Shown: positions 1-7,062 of the stretch, piece after piece
Layout: every line of letters begins with the position of its first letter
How positions within the stretch are numbered: position 1 is the stretch's first letter
Source of the DNA: Porticoccus sp.
GTDB lineage: Bacteria; Pseudomonadota; Gammaproteobacteria; Pseudomonadales; Porticoccaceae
NCBI GenBank assembly: GCA_002685455.1
Contig: NYXF01000100.1
Location: forward strand, 1 to 11,064
Length of the DNA stretch: 11,064 nucleotides
Direction of reading: 5' to 3'
Notes under the pieces: model-generated
What the model was told of the DNA's origin: nothing
Database searches by the model: none
Seen by the model: the letters and a program-made list of their open reading frames with translations, nothing else
Position numbers and translations under genes: made by a program

Positions 1-133
1 AGATGAAGCTAGCATCACCCTCCGCAAATACACCTGCAATAGTAAGGCTAGTTTTTTTTGCACCAAGAAACATTAGCTCTTCAGCTAAAATTTCTTCTAA
101 CCCTTTTGGGCAGGTCGCAAAAAATTTTTTCAT
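1..133 (-). CDS. rlmL: RlmL/RlmKL 23S rRNA methyltransferase, N-terminal fragment
   Basis: This is the first 44 codons of a gene that runs off the left edge of the window. The translation begins [20 protein letters not shown] and continues to ...[10 protein letters not shown]. It matches the start of the RlmL family (E. coli begins MNSLFASTARGLEELL), the segment that leads into the THUMP RNA-binding domain. In E. coli the full protein is a two-domain enzyme that makes m2G2445 and m7G2069 in 23S rRNA. The fragment cannot show whether the second methyltransferase domain is present here. The start is the ATG at 133; no strong Shine–Dalgarno is visible before it. The gene lies 48 nt downstream of pepN on the same strand with no terminator seen between them, so it may be co-transcribed. 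The family call rests on about 44 residues. Confidence 0.85.
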   Translation of the reverse strand, partial: MKKFFATCPKGLEEILAEELMFLGAKKTSLTIAGVFAEGDASFI

Positions 134-181
134 TTTTAATAACCACAATGATAAGGAGCACAGAGAAAAATAAAATATAGC

Positions 182-2881
182 TCAATTTAAGCTTTTAGAT
201 ACGATCTCATAAGTGTCTCTTGAAAGATTATCTATTGACACTAACCTATTGAGCTCCTCTCTCATACGGTTTCCTCGAGTTTTTGGGAATTTTCGCCATT
301 TAGTCAAAGGAGCAACTAACCTTGCTGCAATTTGTGGATTTAATTTGTCTAAGGTTGATATTTGATCAACTAAAAACTTATATCCACCTCCTTCATCAGA
401 ATGGAAATTTGTTGGATTATTATTACAAAAAACGCCGATGAGCGATCTTACCTTGTTGGGATTGCTTAAATCAAATGCAGGATGTTTCATTAGCTTCTTG
501 ACTCGATTTAAACCGCCAGGCAAAGAACATGTGGCTTGCATTTGAAACCATTGATTTAAAACTAAGGGTTCATCCTTATACTCTTGGTAAAATTCATCTA
601 AATATTTTTGCGTCAGACCAATAGAAGCATTTCTAGTGTCATTTACCAAAATATTAAGTGCTGCAAGTCTATCAGTCATGTTGTTAGATCTAATAATTTG
701 ATTAACAACTAAATCTAGAGAATCTTTAGATTCAGCCGCAACTAAATATCCTAATGCTAAATTCTTAATACTACGCCGAGCCACCTCAGCTGCATTAAAT
801 GTATATTTCTTTGATGTTAAGTTTGACTCGTATATCTTAACCCAATAGCTGTTCAATTTTGTTCCCAATTCACTTAAAATAAAAGTTCTAACCATATGTA
901 TTGCGTCTACATCAATCTCTTTTGATATCTCAGCCATTATTTGTTCTGAAGGTAAAGTTAATAGAAGGGCCTGCATCGCTTTATCTTTGAATGACCTATT
1001 GATAACAGCAAAAAATGCTTCATAGAGATGTGGCTTTAGTGCTAATTTTTTTCTAGTTATATACTCGAGTTGCATTTTCTTCATAGTAGAAACAGCCAGC
1101 TGCTGACATGCATTCCAAGAACTAAATCCATCTGGATCGTGTATTATTAGTAAAACCAAATCATCCTCAGAGTAAGGAAAATCAAGCCTAACTGGTGCAG
1201 AAAAATCCTGGAGTAATGACGGGACAGGACATTTATCTATATTATTAAAAGTGAAGGTTTCCTTTTTTTTCGTTAACTCAATTAGTACAGAATCGTCATT
1301 GTTTGAATTTAAAGGTACAGCACCTTTATTTGATATCAAGCCAACTTTGACTGGAATATGAAAGTATTCGAAAGCATCTTTAGTGATAGGTGTAATGGAT
1401 TTGTTGATTGTTTTGGCAGGCACCTGCTCAAAAGTCAACTTGTAAGAATGATTGATCTCATCATAGTCACCGCTTACATTCAATAATGGAGTACCAGATT
1501 TTTTATACCATAACATAAATTGTTTGAGGCTGCGTCCGCTGACCTCAGCCATTGTAGAAATAAAATCGTCAATAGTTGCTGCTTGACCATCATACTTTGA
1601 AAAATAAAGATCTGATCCTTTACGAAATAGCTCTGGTCCTATCAATGTATTTATCATTCTAACAATTTCAGCGCCCTTTTCGTAAATAGTTACTGTATAA
1701 AAGTTTGATATTTCTAAGTATGATTTAGGTTGAACAGGGTGTGCTGTTGGCCCTGAGTCCTCAGAAAACTGTATTGAGCGAAGAAAATTAACATCCTCGA
1801 TACGCTTAACTGCAGATGATCCCATGTCTGCGGAGAATTCAGAATCCCTGTAAACAGTAAAGCCTTCTTTTAAACTCAATTGAAACCAATCTCTGCAAGT
1901 TACTCTATTTCCTGACCAGTTATGAAAATATTCGTGTGCTACAACACCTTCTACTCTTTTATATCCTGCATCTGTTGTTATATTTGGATGGGCTAAAACA
2001 CAAGATGTATTGAAAATATTCAATCCTTTATTTTCCATTGCCCCCATATTAAAGTCATCAACCGCCACTATCATGTATAGGCTTAAATCATATTCTCTTC
2101 CATAAACTTTTTCGTCCCATTGCATAGCATTTTTTAATGAATCAATAGCATGTCTGCACTTATCTATGTCTTTGGGTTCTACGAAAAGACGAATATCTAT
2201 TTGCTTACCTGAATAAGTAAAAAAATTATCTTTGATAACAGTTAAATTACCTGCAACCATGGCAAAGAGATAACATGGTTTTGGAAAAGGGTCATGCCAA
2301 GTTGCCCAATGTCTTTCATCATCCGAATATTTATCTGTTTTATCTGAGCTATTTGGGCAATCTCCCGAGTCTATTAAGTTTCCATTAGACAGGAGTACAG
2401 GACAAATAAGCTTGTCTGCATAAATAGTAGTCGTAAACTCAGACATTACATCTGGTCTATCAAGATAATAAGTGATCCGACGGAATCCTTCTGCTTCACA
2501 TTGAGTACAATATATTGTCCTAGACTTATACAAACCCTCTAATGAGGTATTTTTCTTTGGGAAAATAATAACTTCTATTTCAAGTATAAATTCATCTGGA
2601 ACAGAAAAAATAGTTAGACTCTCATCGTCAACGGCATACTTATCTACAGACAAGTTAGAGCCATTTAGTATAACTTTCTGTAAGCTAAGCTCTTGACCAA
2701 AAAGTTTTAAATTTTTTTTCTCTGACTGATTTGAGCTATTTCTTCCTATAGATAATATAGAGTAAACTTTTACTCGTTCTTCTGTGATGTCAATAGAAAG
2801 ATTTGTTTTATGAATATAAAAATCGGGTGGCCTGTAATTATCCAGGTAAGTAACTTCTGTTGATGAAGTTTTTTTATTCAT
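182..2881 (-). CDS. pepN: Aminopeptidase N, M1 family zinc metallopeptidase
   Basis: The gene encodes a cytosolic aminopeptidase that removes N-terminal residues from peptides and acts late in protein turnover. The 899-residue product is slightly longer than E. coli PepN (about 870). Visible family marks, in order: the N-terminal beta domain with YCTQCEAEGFRRITYYLDRP (residues 124-143), the substrate-binding GAMEN motif (280-284), and the zinc site HEYFH (316-320, ligands H316 and H320, catalytic E317) with the third ligand E339 in LKEGFTVYRD. A tyrosine in TIYEKGAEIVRM suits the transition-state Tyr of the family. The long C-terminal helical region is intact. There is no signal peptide. The start at 2881 has AAGG about 10 nt upstream. 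It lies 51 nt downstream of the DUF1315 gene on the same strand, likely in one transcription unit. Nothing is missing or broken. Confidence 0.97.
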   Translation of the reverse strand: MNKKTSSTEVTYLDNYRPPDFYIHKTNLSIDITEERVKVYSILSIGRNSSNQSEKKNLKLFGQELSLQKVILNGSNLSVDKYAVDDESLTIFSVPDEFILEIEVIIFPKKNTSLEGLYKSRTIYCTQCEAEGFRRITYYLDRPDVMSEFTTTIYADKLICPVLLSNGNLIDSGDCPNSSDKTDKYSDDERHWATWHDPFPKPCYLFAMVAGNLTVIKDNFFTYSGKQIDIRLFVEPKDIDKCRHAIDSLKNAMQWDEKVYGREYDLSLYMIVAVDDFNMGAMENKGLNIFNTSCVLAHPNITTDAGYKRVEGVVAHEYFHNWSGNRVTCRDWFQLSLKEGFTVYRDSEFSADMGSSAVKRIEDVNFLRSIQFSEDSGPTAHPVQPKSYLEISNFYTVTIYEKGAEIVRMINTLIGPELFRKGSDLYFSKYDGQAATIDDFISTMAEVSGRSLKQFMLWYKKSGTPLLNVSGDYDEINHSYKLTFEQVPAKTINKSITPITKDAFEYFHIPVKVGLISNKGAVPLNSNNDDSVLIELTKKKETFTFNNIDKCPVPSLLQDFSAPVRLDFPYSEDDLVLLIIHDPDGFSSWNACQQLAVSTMKKMQLEYITRKKLALKPHLYEAFFAVINRSFKDKAMQALLLTLPSEQIMAEISKEIDVDAIHMVRTFILSELGTKLNSYWVKIYESNLTSKKYTFNAAEVARRSIKNLALGYLVAAESKDSLDLVVNQIIRSNNMTDRLAALNILVNDTRNASIGLTQKYLDEFYQEYKDEPLVLNQWFQMQATCSLPGGLNRVKKLMKHPAFDLSNPNKVRSLIGVFCNNNPTNFHSDEGGGYKFLVDQISTLDKLNPQIAARLVAPLTKWRKFPKTRGNRMREELNRLVSIDNLSRDTYEIVSKSLN

Positions 2882-2932
2882 TGGAATCAGACCTTAAATT
2901 TATATTTATAGGGAGATTAGTTAAATGAAATT

Positions 2933-3199
2933 TTAATTCTTCCACTTGATAGTTTGTTCAATATCTTTAATATTTGCTTCTAAGTCACACGCATCTTTTT
3001 CTTTTTTTACTGGAACATAACCTACTCTGTCACCCTGAGCTTTATTAGCGGCATCGTAGGCTATCAAAATTTGTATGCTATTTTCAATCTGATCTTTTGT
3101 AAGTTTTATGCCATTAGCCCATTTACCAATCTCAACAGCAGTCTTAATTTTTTTATAAATTTCTGGTGTGACTGAATTAAGTAATTGCTGAAATTCCAT
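2933..3199 (-). CDS. yeaC: YeaC-like DUF1315 protein of unknown function
   Basis: A small protein of 88 residues that belongs to DUF1315. Its N-terminal half (LLNSVTPEIYKKIKTAVEIG, then KWANGIKLTKDQIENSIQIL) reads closely against E. coli YeaC (LINSMTPEVYQRLSTAVELGKW...). The C-terminal third is charged, lysine-rich and divergent. No catalytic motif, membrane segment or signal peptide can be seen, and the function of the family is not known to me. The ATG at 3199 has a good Shine–Dalgarno (AAGG, 6 nt spacing). The gene sits between the rhomboid gene (46 nt away) and pepN (51 nt away), all on the same strand. I recall the same neighbours in Pseudomonas. That conserved context is the best functional hint, but it does not give a role. 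Confidence 0.88.
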   Translation of the reverse strand: MEFQQLLNSVTPEIYKKIKTAVEIGKWANGIKLTKDQIENSIQILIAYDAANKAQGDRVGYVPVKKEKDACDLEANIKDIEQTIKWKN

Positions 3200-3245
3200 A
3201 ATAAACCTTAAAAAACATAATAATTTAGTTAGTAGTTGTCTGTTG

Positions 3246-3887
3246 TCATTTATATGTACGAAAACTTTTTAAATATCCCAATATCATACCACTTATTAGT
3301 CCTACAATATGAGCCGTATTTGCTATATTTATGTCTACTATGAACTTTACAATCCCACTAATGCCAAAAAATAACCAAACTAACATAAAACCCAAAAGAC
3401 CTTGTGGTAAAAAAATAATAGATTTTTTTGAAAATTTATTGAAAATCCAAATAAAGCCTAGTAGACCATAAACTAATCCTGATAAGCCTCCAAACAAAGA
3501 AGATCCCCCAAACCAGTACTGGCTAATATTCGATATAATTGCTATAAAAGTTGCATAAATTAAAAATCTTAAGCTACCGAATATATATTCAATTTTTTTT
3601 CCTAAAACCCAAAAAAGAAGTGCGTTAAAAACGAGGTGGAAGATACCAAAATGCAAAAAAATAGGTGTAATTAGTCGCCATATCTCACCATTGCTTATAG
3701 AGTTACTAATTAAATCAATAGGATTGCTTCTACCAACATAAAGATAGTCTTGTATAGTTAAATGGTGAATAAGTGATGGTATCCATTTAACAATACCAGC
3801 ACCAATAAAACTAAAAACAAGGAAAAGACAAGCAACAGGAGCATATTTTAGCTGGTTTCTGAGACTAAGCTGGTCAAGATCTATCAT
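3246..3887 (-). CDS. Rhomboid-family intramembrane serine protease
   Basis: An integral inner-membrane protein of 213 residues with about six hydrophobic segments, as in the minimal six-helix rhomboid core. It has the family marks: the loop-1 WR (W70, R71), HLVFN (H84, N88; oxyanion-hole residues in GlpG), the GxSG active site GLSG with the likely nucleophile S136, and the partner histidine H193 in TAHIVGLISGMILG. All catalytic positions are present, so the protein is probably active; the substrate cannot be told from sequence. It lacks the soluble N-terminal domain of E. coli GlpG and has only a short cytoplasmic tail before the first helix. The ATG at 3887 is the first in frame after nadK; its upstream region is AT-rich with no clear Shine–Dalgarno, so translation may be weak. 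It lies 33 nt after nadK and 46 nt before the DUF1315 gene. Confidence 0.92.
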   Translation of the reverse strand: MIDLDQLSLRNQLKYAPVACLFLVFSFIGAGIVKWIPSLIHHLTIQDYLYVGRSNPIDLISNSISNGEIWRLITPIFLHFGIFHLVFNALLFWVLGKKIEYIFGSLRFLIYATFIAIISNISQYWFGGSSLFGGLSGLVYGLLGFIWIFNKFSKKSIIFLPQGLLGFMLVWLFFGISGIVKFIVDINIANTAHIVGLISGMILGYLKSFRTYK

Positions 3888-3920
3888 TTTTAAATATATA
3901 CCAATAACTTATAAAAGCAA

Positions 3921-4817
3921 TTATCTATTTCTATTGCTGAAACCATGATGGCTACCCCAGCCAAGTTTTGTTCGGCAGGTTGCATAAAAGCTATTATCAT
4001 CCTGATGAATTAATTTTAATGGATTATTTGTTTTCTGGATATTTATTATATCACCAGGTCGATGGGGTAAATCAATTTGACCATCACATGTAACCGTTGA
4101 GGTTAGTTCATTTCGGGGAGAAAGCTGAATCTTTATATTGCTATTACTGCCAACTACTATCGGCCTGCTTGATAAGGTATGTGCATTCATTGGAACCAAA
4201 ACTATGGCATCTAAATCAGGATTAAGTATTGGTCCACCCCCAGATAGCGCATATGCAGTAGATCCAGTTGGTGTTGATATTATTAAACCGTCAGATCGCT
4301 GGCTATATACGAATTGCTCATCTATATATAACTCAAATTCAATCATTCTTACAGAGCTACCGGGATGCAAAACTAAATCATTAATTGCTTCTCCTGAGCT
4401 AATTTTTTTTTCATCTTTAAAGAAAGATGCCTCTAATAAAAAACGATTTGAAATAATATAATCACCGCTTAAAACACGATGTAATTGCTTTTCCATATCG
4501 TCTGGTAAGATATCTGTTAAAAAACCAAGTCTTCCCCTATTTACCCCCAAGATTGGTATATTTAGTTTAGCTGCACTTCGACCTACACTCAGCATACTGC
4601 CATCTCCACCAACAACAATTATTAAATCTAAATTTAAATTTTTCTGTAAATGATCAAAGATTGGTATATCTTTACTTGAGACTAATTGCGATGTTTTTGC
4701 TTCTAAAAAAACTAAGTAGCCCTCTTTTTCTAAAAAAGAGCACAGGCGATTTAAGGGATCAATTATTTCAGAAAGATCCACGTTAGCAACGATTGCGATA
4801 CGCTTAAATGGTGTCAT
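3921..4817 (-). CDS. nadK: NAD kinase
   Basis: Phosphorylates NAD to NADP with ATP, the only route to NADP. The product from the chosen start has 298 residues (E. coli 292). Motifs, numbered from that start: GGDG (70-73) in the nucleotide-binding loop, NRGRLGFLTD (about 93-102), the ND pair at 146-147, and the glycine-rich block DGLIISTPTGSTAYALSGGG (176-195). An in-frame ATG 22 codons upstream (4883) would add a hydrophobic stretch not found in the family. The ATG at 4817 gives the normal N-terminus MTPFKRIAIVANVD and has AGGA 8 nt upstream, so it is preferred. The gene follows tRNA-Asp (112 nt gap) and precedes the rhomboid gene on the same strand. The common grpE/recN neighbourhood of nadK is not present. 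Confidence 0.96.
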   Translation of the reverse strand: MTPFKRIAIVANVDLSEIIDPLNRLCSFLEKEGYLVFLEAKTSQLVSSKDIPIFDHLQKNLNLDLIIVVGGDGSMLSVGRSAAKLNIPILGVNRGRLGFLTDILPDDMEKQLHRVLSGDYIISNRFLLEASFFKDEKKISSGEAINDLVLHPGSSVRMIEFELYIDEQFVYSQRSDGLIISTPTGSTAYALSGGGPILNPDLDAIVLVPMNAHTLSSRPIVVGSNSNIKIQLSPRNELTSTVTCDGQIDLPHRPGDIINIQKTNNPLKLIHQDDNSFYATCRTKLGWGSHHGFSNRNR

Positions 4818-4868
4818 GAATAATATCCTGTGATGAGTAATCATAATACCAATAAAAAGCCATGAAGT

Positions 4869-4899
4869 ATTATGTGCTATCAAAAAAAAGGGATATCAA
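4869..4899 (-). promoter_or_regulatory. Possible weak promoter for nadK
   Basis: On the minus strand TTGATA (4894-4899) is followed after 19 nt by CATAAT (4869-4874). It would start transcription about 45 nt before the nadK ATG at 4817, which agrees with the later start codon. The spacing is longer than ideal and the region is AT-rich, so chance matches are likely. The alternative is that nadK is read as an extension of the tRNA-Val–tRNA-Asp transcript, since no terminator is seen after tRNA-Asp. Confidence 0.25.
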
Positions 4900-4929
4900 A
4901 TATATATTCTATAGTAAAAGATATTTAAA

Positions 4930-5006
4930 TGGCGGACCGGACGGGACTCGAACCCGCGACCTCCGGCGTGACAGGCCGGCATTCTAACCAGCTGAACTAC
5001 CGGTCC
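4930..5006 (-). tRNA. tRNA-Asp (anticodon GTC)
   Basis: A full 77-nt cloverleaf. The acceptor stem GGACCGG pairs perfectly with CCGGTCC, followed by discriminator G and an encoded CCA (4930-4932). The anticodon stem CCGGC/GCCGG closes the loop CTGTCAC with anticodon GTC. The T arm GCGGG-TTCGAGT-CCCGT is intact. It reads closely against E. coli tRNA-Asp. The GUC anticodon makes it a normal substrate for queuosine at G34, the pathway served by the nearby queD. It lies 19 nt downstream of tRNA-Val and surely shares its promoter. Confidence 0.97.
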
Positions 5007-5025
5007 GAAAAATATTTTTAGCTTT

Positions 5026-5101
5026 TGGTGGGTGGTACAGGGGTCGAACCTGTGACCTACGCCTTGTAAGGGCGTCGCTCTACCAACTGAGCTAACCACC
5101 C
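5026..5101 (-). tRNA. tRNA-Val (anticodon TAC)
   Basis: A full 76-nt cloverleaf. The acceptor stem GGGTGGT pairs with ACCACCC, followed by discriminator A and an encoded CCA (5026-5028). The D arm is GCTC/GAGC, the anticodon stem ACGCC/GGCGT holds the loop CTTACAA with anticodon TAC, and the T arm ACAGG/CCTGT holds TTCGACC. It is the first gene of a Val–Asp tRNA operon, 10 nt or so downstream of the predicted transcription start. Confidence 0.97.
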
Positions 5102-5117
5102 ATCTGAAAGAAGGCGC

Positions 5118-5145
5118 ATTCTACCCGATTATATGCCCTTGTCAA
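5118..5145 (-). promoter_or_regulatory. Promoter of the tRNA-Val–tRNA-Asp operon
   Basis: On the minus strand a perfect -35 TTGACA (5140-5145) and a -10 TAGAAT (5118-5123) are separated by 16 nt. A GC-rich discriminator, GCGCC (5113-5117), follows the -10, the usual sign of a stable-RNA promoter under stringent (ppGpp) control. The expected start near 5111 lies about 10 nt before the mature 5' end of tRNA-Val. This is the best promoter in the window. Confidence 0.85.
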
Positions 5146-5224
5146 ACATTTCAAGGTACCTTTTTGTATACATAAGGCTTACATCAAATTAATATACAGC
5201 GGAAATAATACTAATGAGAACTAT

Positions 5225-5578
5225 ATGGAAATTTTCAAGGAATTTACATTTGAAGCGGCTCATTTTTTACCTAATGTTCCAGATGGCCATAAATGCAAGA
5301 GATTGCATGGACATTCTTATCATGTATGCATATATGTTGAGGGAAAGGTAAGTGATACCGAAGGATGGGTGATAGATTTTGCAGAGCTTAAAAAGCATTT
5401 TAAGCCAATATATGAGCGGCTAGATCATCGTTTTCTTAACGATATAAAAGGGCTTGAAAATCCCACTAGCGAAAATTTAGCGCGTTGGATTTGGGAAGAG
5501 CTCAAGCCAAAGCTAGCCATATTATCCAAAATTCAAATTAAAGAGACATGCTCGTCCGGATGCATATATACAGGATAA
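5225..5578 (+). CDS. queD: QueD, 6-carboxytetrahydropterin synthase
   Basis: Converts 7,8-dihydroneopterin triphosphate to 6-carboxy-5,6,7,8-tetrahydropterin, an early step to preQ0 and the queuosine in tRNA. At 117 residues it is family length and reads almost in register with E. coli QueD. Zinc ligands H13, H28 and H30 are in AAHFLP and RLHGHSY. The catalytic cysteine is C24, with the D67/H68 pair in [10 protein letters not shown] and E107 in [10 protein letters not shown]. All key residues are present. It is the only plus-strand gene in the window. The ATG at 5225 has only a weak GAGA element upstream, and no convincing sigma-70 promoter could be picked in the 123 nt shared with the tRNA-Val promoter. 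Its stop lies 3 nt from that of the convergent epimerase gene. No other queuosine gene is in the window. Confidence 0.96.
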   Translation: MEIFKEFTFEAAHFLPNVPDGHKCKRLHGHSYHVCIYVEGKVSDTEGWVIDFAELKKHFKPIYERLDHRFLNDIKGLENPTSENLARWIWEELKPKLAILSKIQIKETCSSGCIYTG

Positions 5579-5581
5579 TAT

Positions 5582-6490
5582 CTAATTTTTAAAAATTTCC
5601 CCAATAGCCTGTTGGATAGTATTGTAAGTAAAGCAATACCCCGAATCTAAGGCTTTTACTGGGACCGCTCTTTGCCCTTTAAGAAGTAATTCTTTGGCCA
5701 TCTCACCAAATATAACCTTGGCAAGGAATGAAGGCATAGATAAATATGTAGGCCTTGATAAAATCTTACCTAACACAGTTGTAAACTCTCCATTAGTTAT
5801 GGGATTGGGCGAACATGAATTAAGTGCTCCTGAGATCTCTTTACACTCAATACAATGAAAGATTATATCTACTTGATCTTTTATATGTATCCATGGAAAC
5901 CATTGTTTTCCGTTTCCTAATTTTCCACCAAGTCCAAGCTTAAATGGAGTAACCATACTTTTAAGTGCACCCTCACCTTTACCCAGTACTATGCCAATTC
6001 GTAAACAACAAACTCTTGAACCCAATACCTCAAATTTAAGAGCACTATTTTCCCACAAAGAGCAAAGTTTGTGTGTAAAAGACTCTTTACAAATACTTGT
6101 CTCGTCGATATATTCATCTCCATGTGGCCCATAATAACCAACGGCTGATCCGCTAATAAAAACCTCAGGATAATAATTTTTTTTTCTAAAATACTCAAAC
6201 AAACTGTCTGTTGTATCTACTCGACTGCTGATAAAGCTTGCTTTAAGAGTATTACTCCACCTACCGGAGACAAGTGGCTGACCAGCAAGATTTAAAACAT
6301 AATCTATTTTTATATCGCTCTGTAATTCAAATAAAGATGATATTATCCTTATTTGGTCTAAACGTGTTTTAGCATAAGTTTTGTTTCGTGATAAGGCGAT
6401 GACTTCATAACCTTTTCTTTTAGCCGAAATACAAAATTTTTGACCAATGAACCCTGTAGCCCCAGTAACTAATATCGTTTTTTTATCCAT
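5582..6490 (-). CDS. yfcH: TIGR01777/YfcH-type NAD(P)-binding epimerase-like protein
   Basis: An extended SDR protein of 302 residues (E. coli YfcH is about 297). The N-terminal Rossmann motif GATGFIG (10-16) binds the dinucleotide. LNLAGQP (67-73), SGSAVGYYG (113-121) and QWFPWIHIKD (196-205) are typical of the TIGR01777 family. The C-terminal DUF1731 segment (about 248-297) has GEMAKELLLKGQRAVPVKAL. The substrate of the family is not known; the call is structural. Reading frame remains open to 6550, but that part lies inside tRNA-Pro, so the ATG at 6490 is chosen; it gives the normal N-terminus MDKKTILVTGATG. Only a weak GAGAAAG lies upstream. The start is 26 nt after the CCA of tRNA-Pro, so the two are probably on one transcript. 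It ends 3 nt from the stop of convergent queD. Confidence 0.92.
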   Translation of the reverse strand: MDKKTILVTGATGFIGQKFCISAKRKGYEVIALSRNKTYAKTRLDQIRIISSLFELQSDIKIDYVLNLAGQPLVSGRWSNTLKASFISSRVDTTDSLFEYFRKKNYYPEVFISGSAVGYYGPHGDEYIDETSICKESFTHKLCSLWENSALKFEVLGSRVCCLRIGIVLGKGEGALKSMVTPFKLGLGGKLGNGKQWFPWIHIKDQVDIIFHCIECKEISGALNSCSPNPITNGEFTTVLGKILSRPTYLSMPSFLAKVIFGEMAKELLLKGQRAVPVKALDSGYCFTYNTIQQAIGEIFKN

Positions 6491-6516
6491 AGGTAAATTA
6501 TTGCTTTCTCCATGTG

Positions 6517-6593
6517 TGGTCGGGGCGGCCGGATTTGAACCGACGACCACTACACCCCCAGTGTAGTGCGCTACCAGACTGCGCTACGCCCCG
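6517..6593 (-). tRNA. tRNA-Pro (anticodon GGG)
   Basis: A full 77-nt cloverleaf. The acceptor stem CGGGGCG pairs with CGCCCCG, followed by discriminator A and an encoded CCA (6517-6519). The leading C1 is typical of bacterial tRNA-Pro. The D arm is GCGC/GCGC; the anticodon stem CTACA/TGTAG holds the loop CTGGGGG with anticodon GGG. The T arm GTCGG/CCGGC (one G·U pair) holds TTCAAAT. It lies downstream of the merR-like gene, an arrangement I recall from other gammaproteobacteria, and directly upstream of the epimerase gene. Confidence 0.97.
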
Positions 6594-6627
6594 TCTAACG
6601 TTAATGATCATAATAAAAAATTAGTAA

Positions 6628-6655
6628 ATAATACAGAATGAGCGATGCAATTCAA
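6628..6655 (-). promoter_or_regulatory. Possible promoter for tRNA-Pro
   Basis: On the minus strand TTGAAT (6650-6655) and TATTAT (6628-6633) are separated by 16 nt, in the 112-nt gap between the merR-like gene and tRNA-Pro. The start would lie about 30 nt before the tRNA. Unlike the tRNA-Val promoter there is no GC-rich discriminator, and this gap is very AT-rich, so other choices are possible. No hairpin terminator for the pheS–merR operon was seen in the gap. Confidence 0.35.
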
Positions 6656-6705
6656 GAAACTTATAATTTTATTTTGTACTGAAATTAACTAAAAAATTGC
6701 TTATA

Positions 6706-7062
6706 TTAACTTTTAAGAACCCTAAGAAGATTTTCTAAGTCATCAACTGTTTGACGGATAATTTGATGAGTTTGTGTAGTATCCTTCTTTGCATCCTCGC
6801 CAAGTAGTTTTTGACGAGCACCATCAATAGTAAATCCCTCTTGGTAGAGCAAAGAACGAATTTGTCGTATCAGCATAACATCATGATGCTGATAATATCG
6901 CCTATTACCACGTCTTTTAGTTGGATTTAAGTTTGGGAACTCTTGCTCCCAATACCTCAAAACATGTGGTTTTATTTCACACAAACGGCTGACTTCACCA
7001 ATAGTAAAGTAACTTTTTCGAGGTATAGGGGGGAGATTATATTTGTCATTTAACGACAGCAT
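6706..7062 (-). CDS. Small MerR-type transcriptional regulator
   Basis: A 118-residue DNA-binding protein. The N-terminal winged helix-turn-helix of the MerR superfamily is clear: [20 protein letters not shown] (18-37), [10 protein letters not shown] (38-47) and the wing RRGNRRYYQ (50-58). The remainder is a helix suited to dimerisation; there is no effector-binding domain and no metal-binding cysteine cluster. This short type sits after ihfA in many gammaproteobacteria, Pseudomonas included as I recall; its target is not known to me. The frame is open to a TTG at 7071, but the ATG at 7062 has AAGAG 9 nt upstream and gives a family-like N-terminus, while the TTG would have no spacing. The gene overlaps the end of ihfA by 17 nt, suggesting translational coupling. 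Confidence 0.92.
   Translation of the reverse strand: MLSLNDKYNLPPIPRKSYFTIGEVSRLCEIKPHVLRYWEQEFPNLNPTKRRGNRRYYQHHDVMLIRQIRSLLYQEGFTIDGARQKLLGEDAKKDTTQTHQIIRQTVDDLENLLRVLKS

Noticed and set aside
1258..1272. A8 run in the pepN mRNA as a programmed frameshift site
   Set aside because: The pepN frame continues intact through it to a normal C-terminus; the run encodes lysines, and homopolymers are common in this AT-rich DNA.
4138..4461. Plus-strand open frame of 107 codons
   Set aside because: It lies wholly antisense to nadK, has no family resemblance and no start signal.
4818..4883. 22-residue N-terminal extension of NadK
   Set aside because: It is not seen in the family; the ATG at 4817 has a proper AGGA ribosome binding site and gives the normal N-terminus.
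4894..4906. IHF-site-like sequence near nadK
   Set aside because: It fits WATCAANNNNTTR only with a mismatch, and the AT-rich surroundings make such matches common.
4896..5099. Minus-strand open frame of 67 codons
   Set aside because: It runs through tRNA-Val and tRNA-Asp; its peptide is the usual spurious translation of tRNA genes.
5584..5597. 14-bp AT-only palindrome at the queD/epimerase junction as a bidirectional terminator
   Set aside because: It has no G–C pair and lies in the final codons of the epimerase gene; too weak to call a terminator.
5989..6198. Minus-strand open frame of 69 codons in another frame
   Set aside because: It lies inside the intact epimerase gene; it is an alternate-frame shadow.
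6491..6550. 20-residue N-terminal extension of the epimerase
   Set aside because: It would be translated from within tRNA-Pro; the Rossmann fold starts properly from the ATG at 6490.
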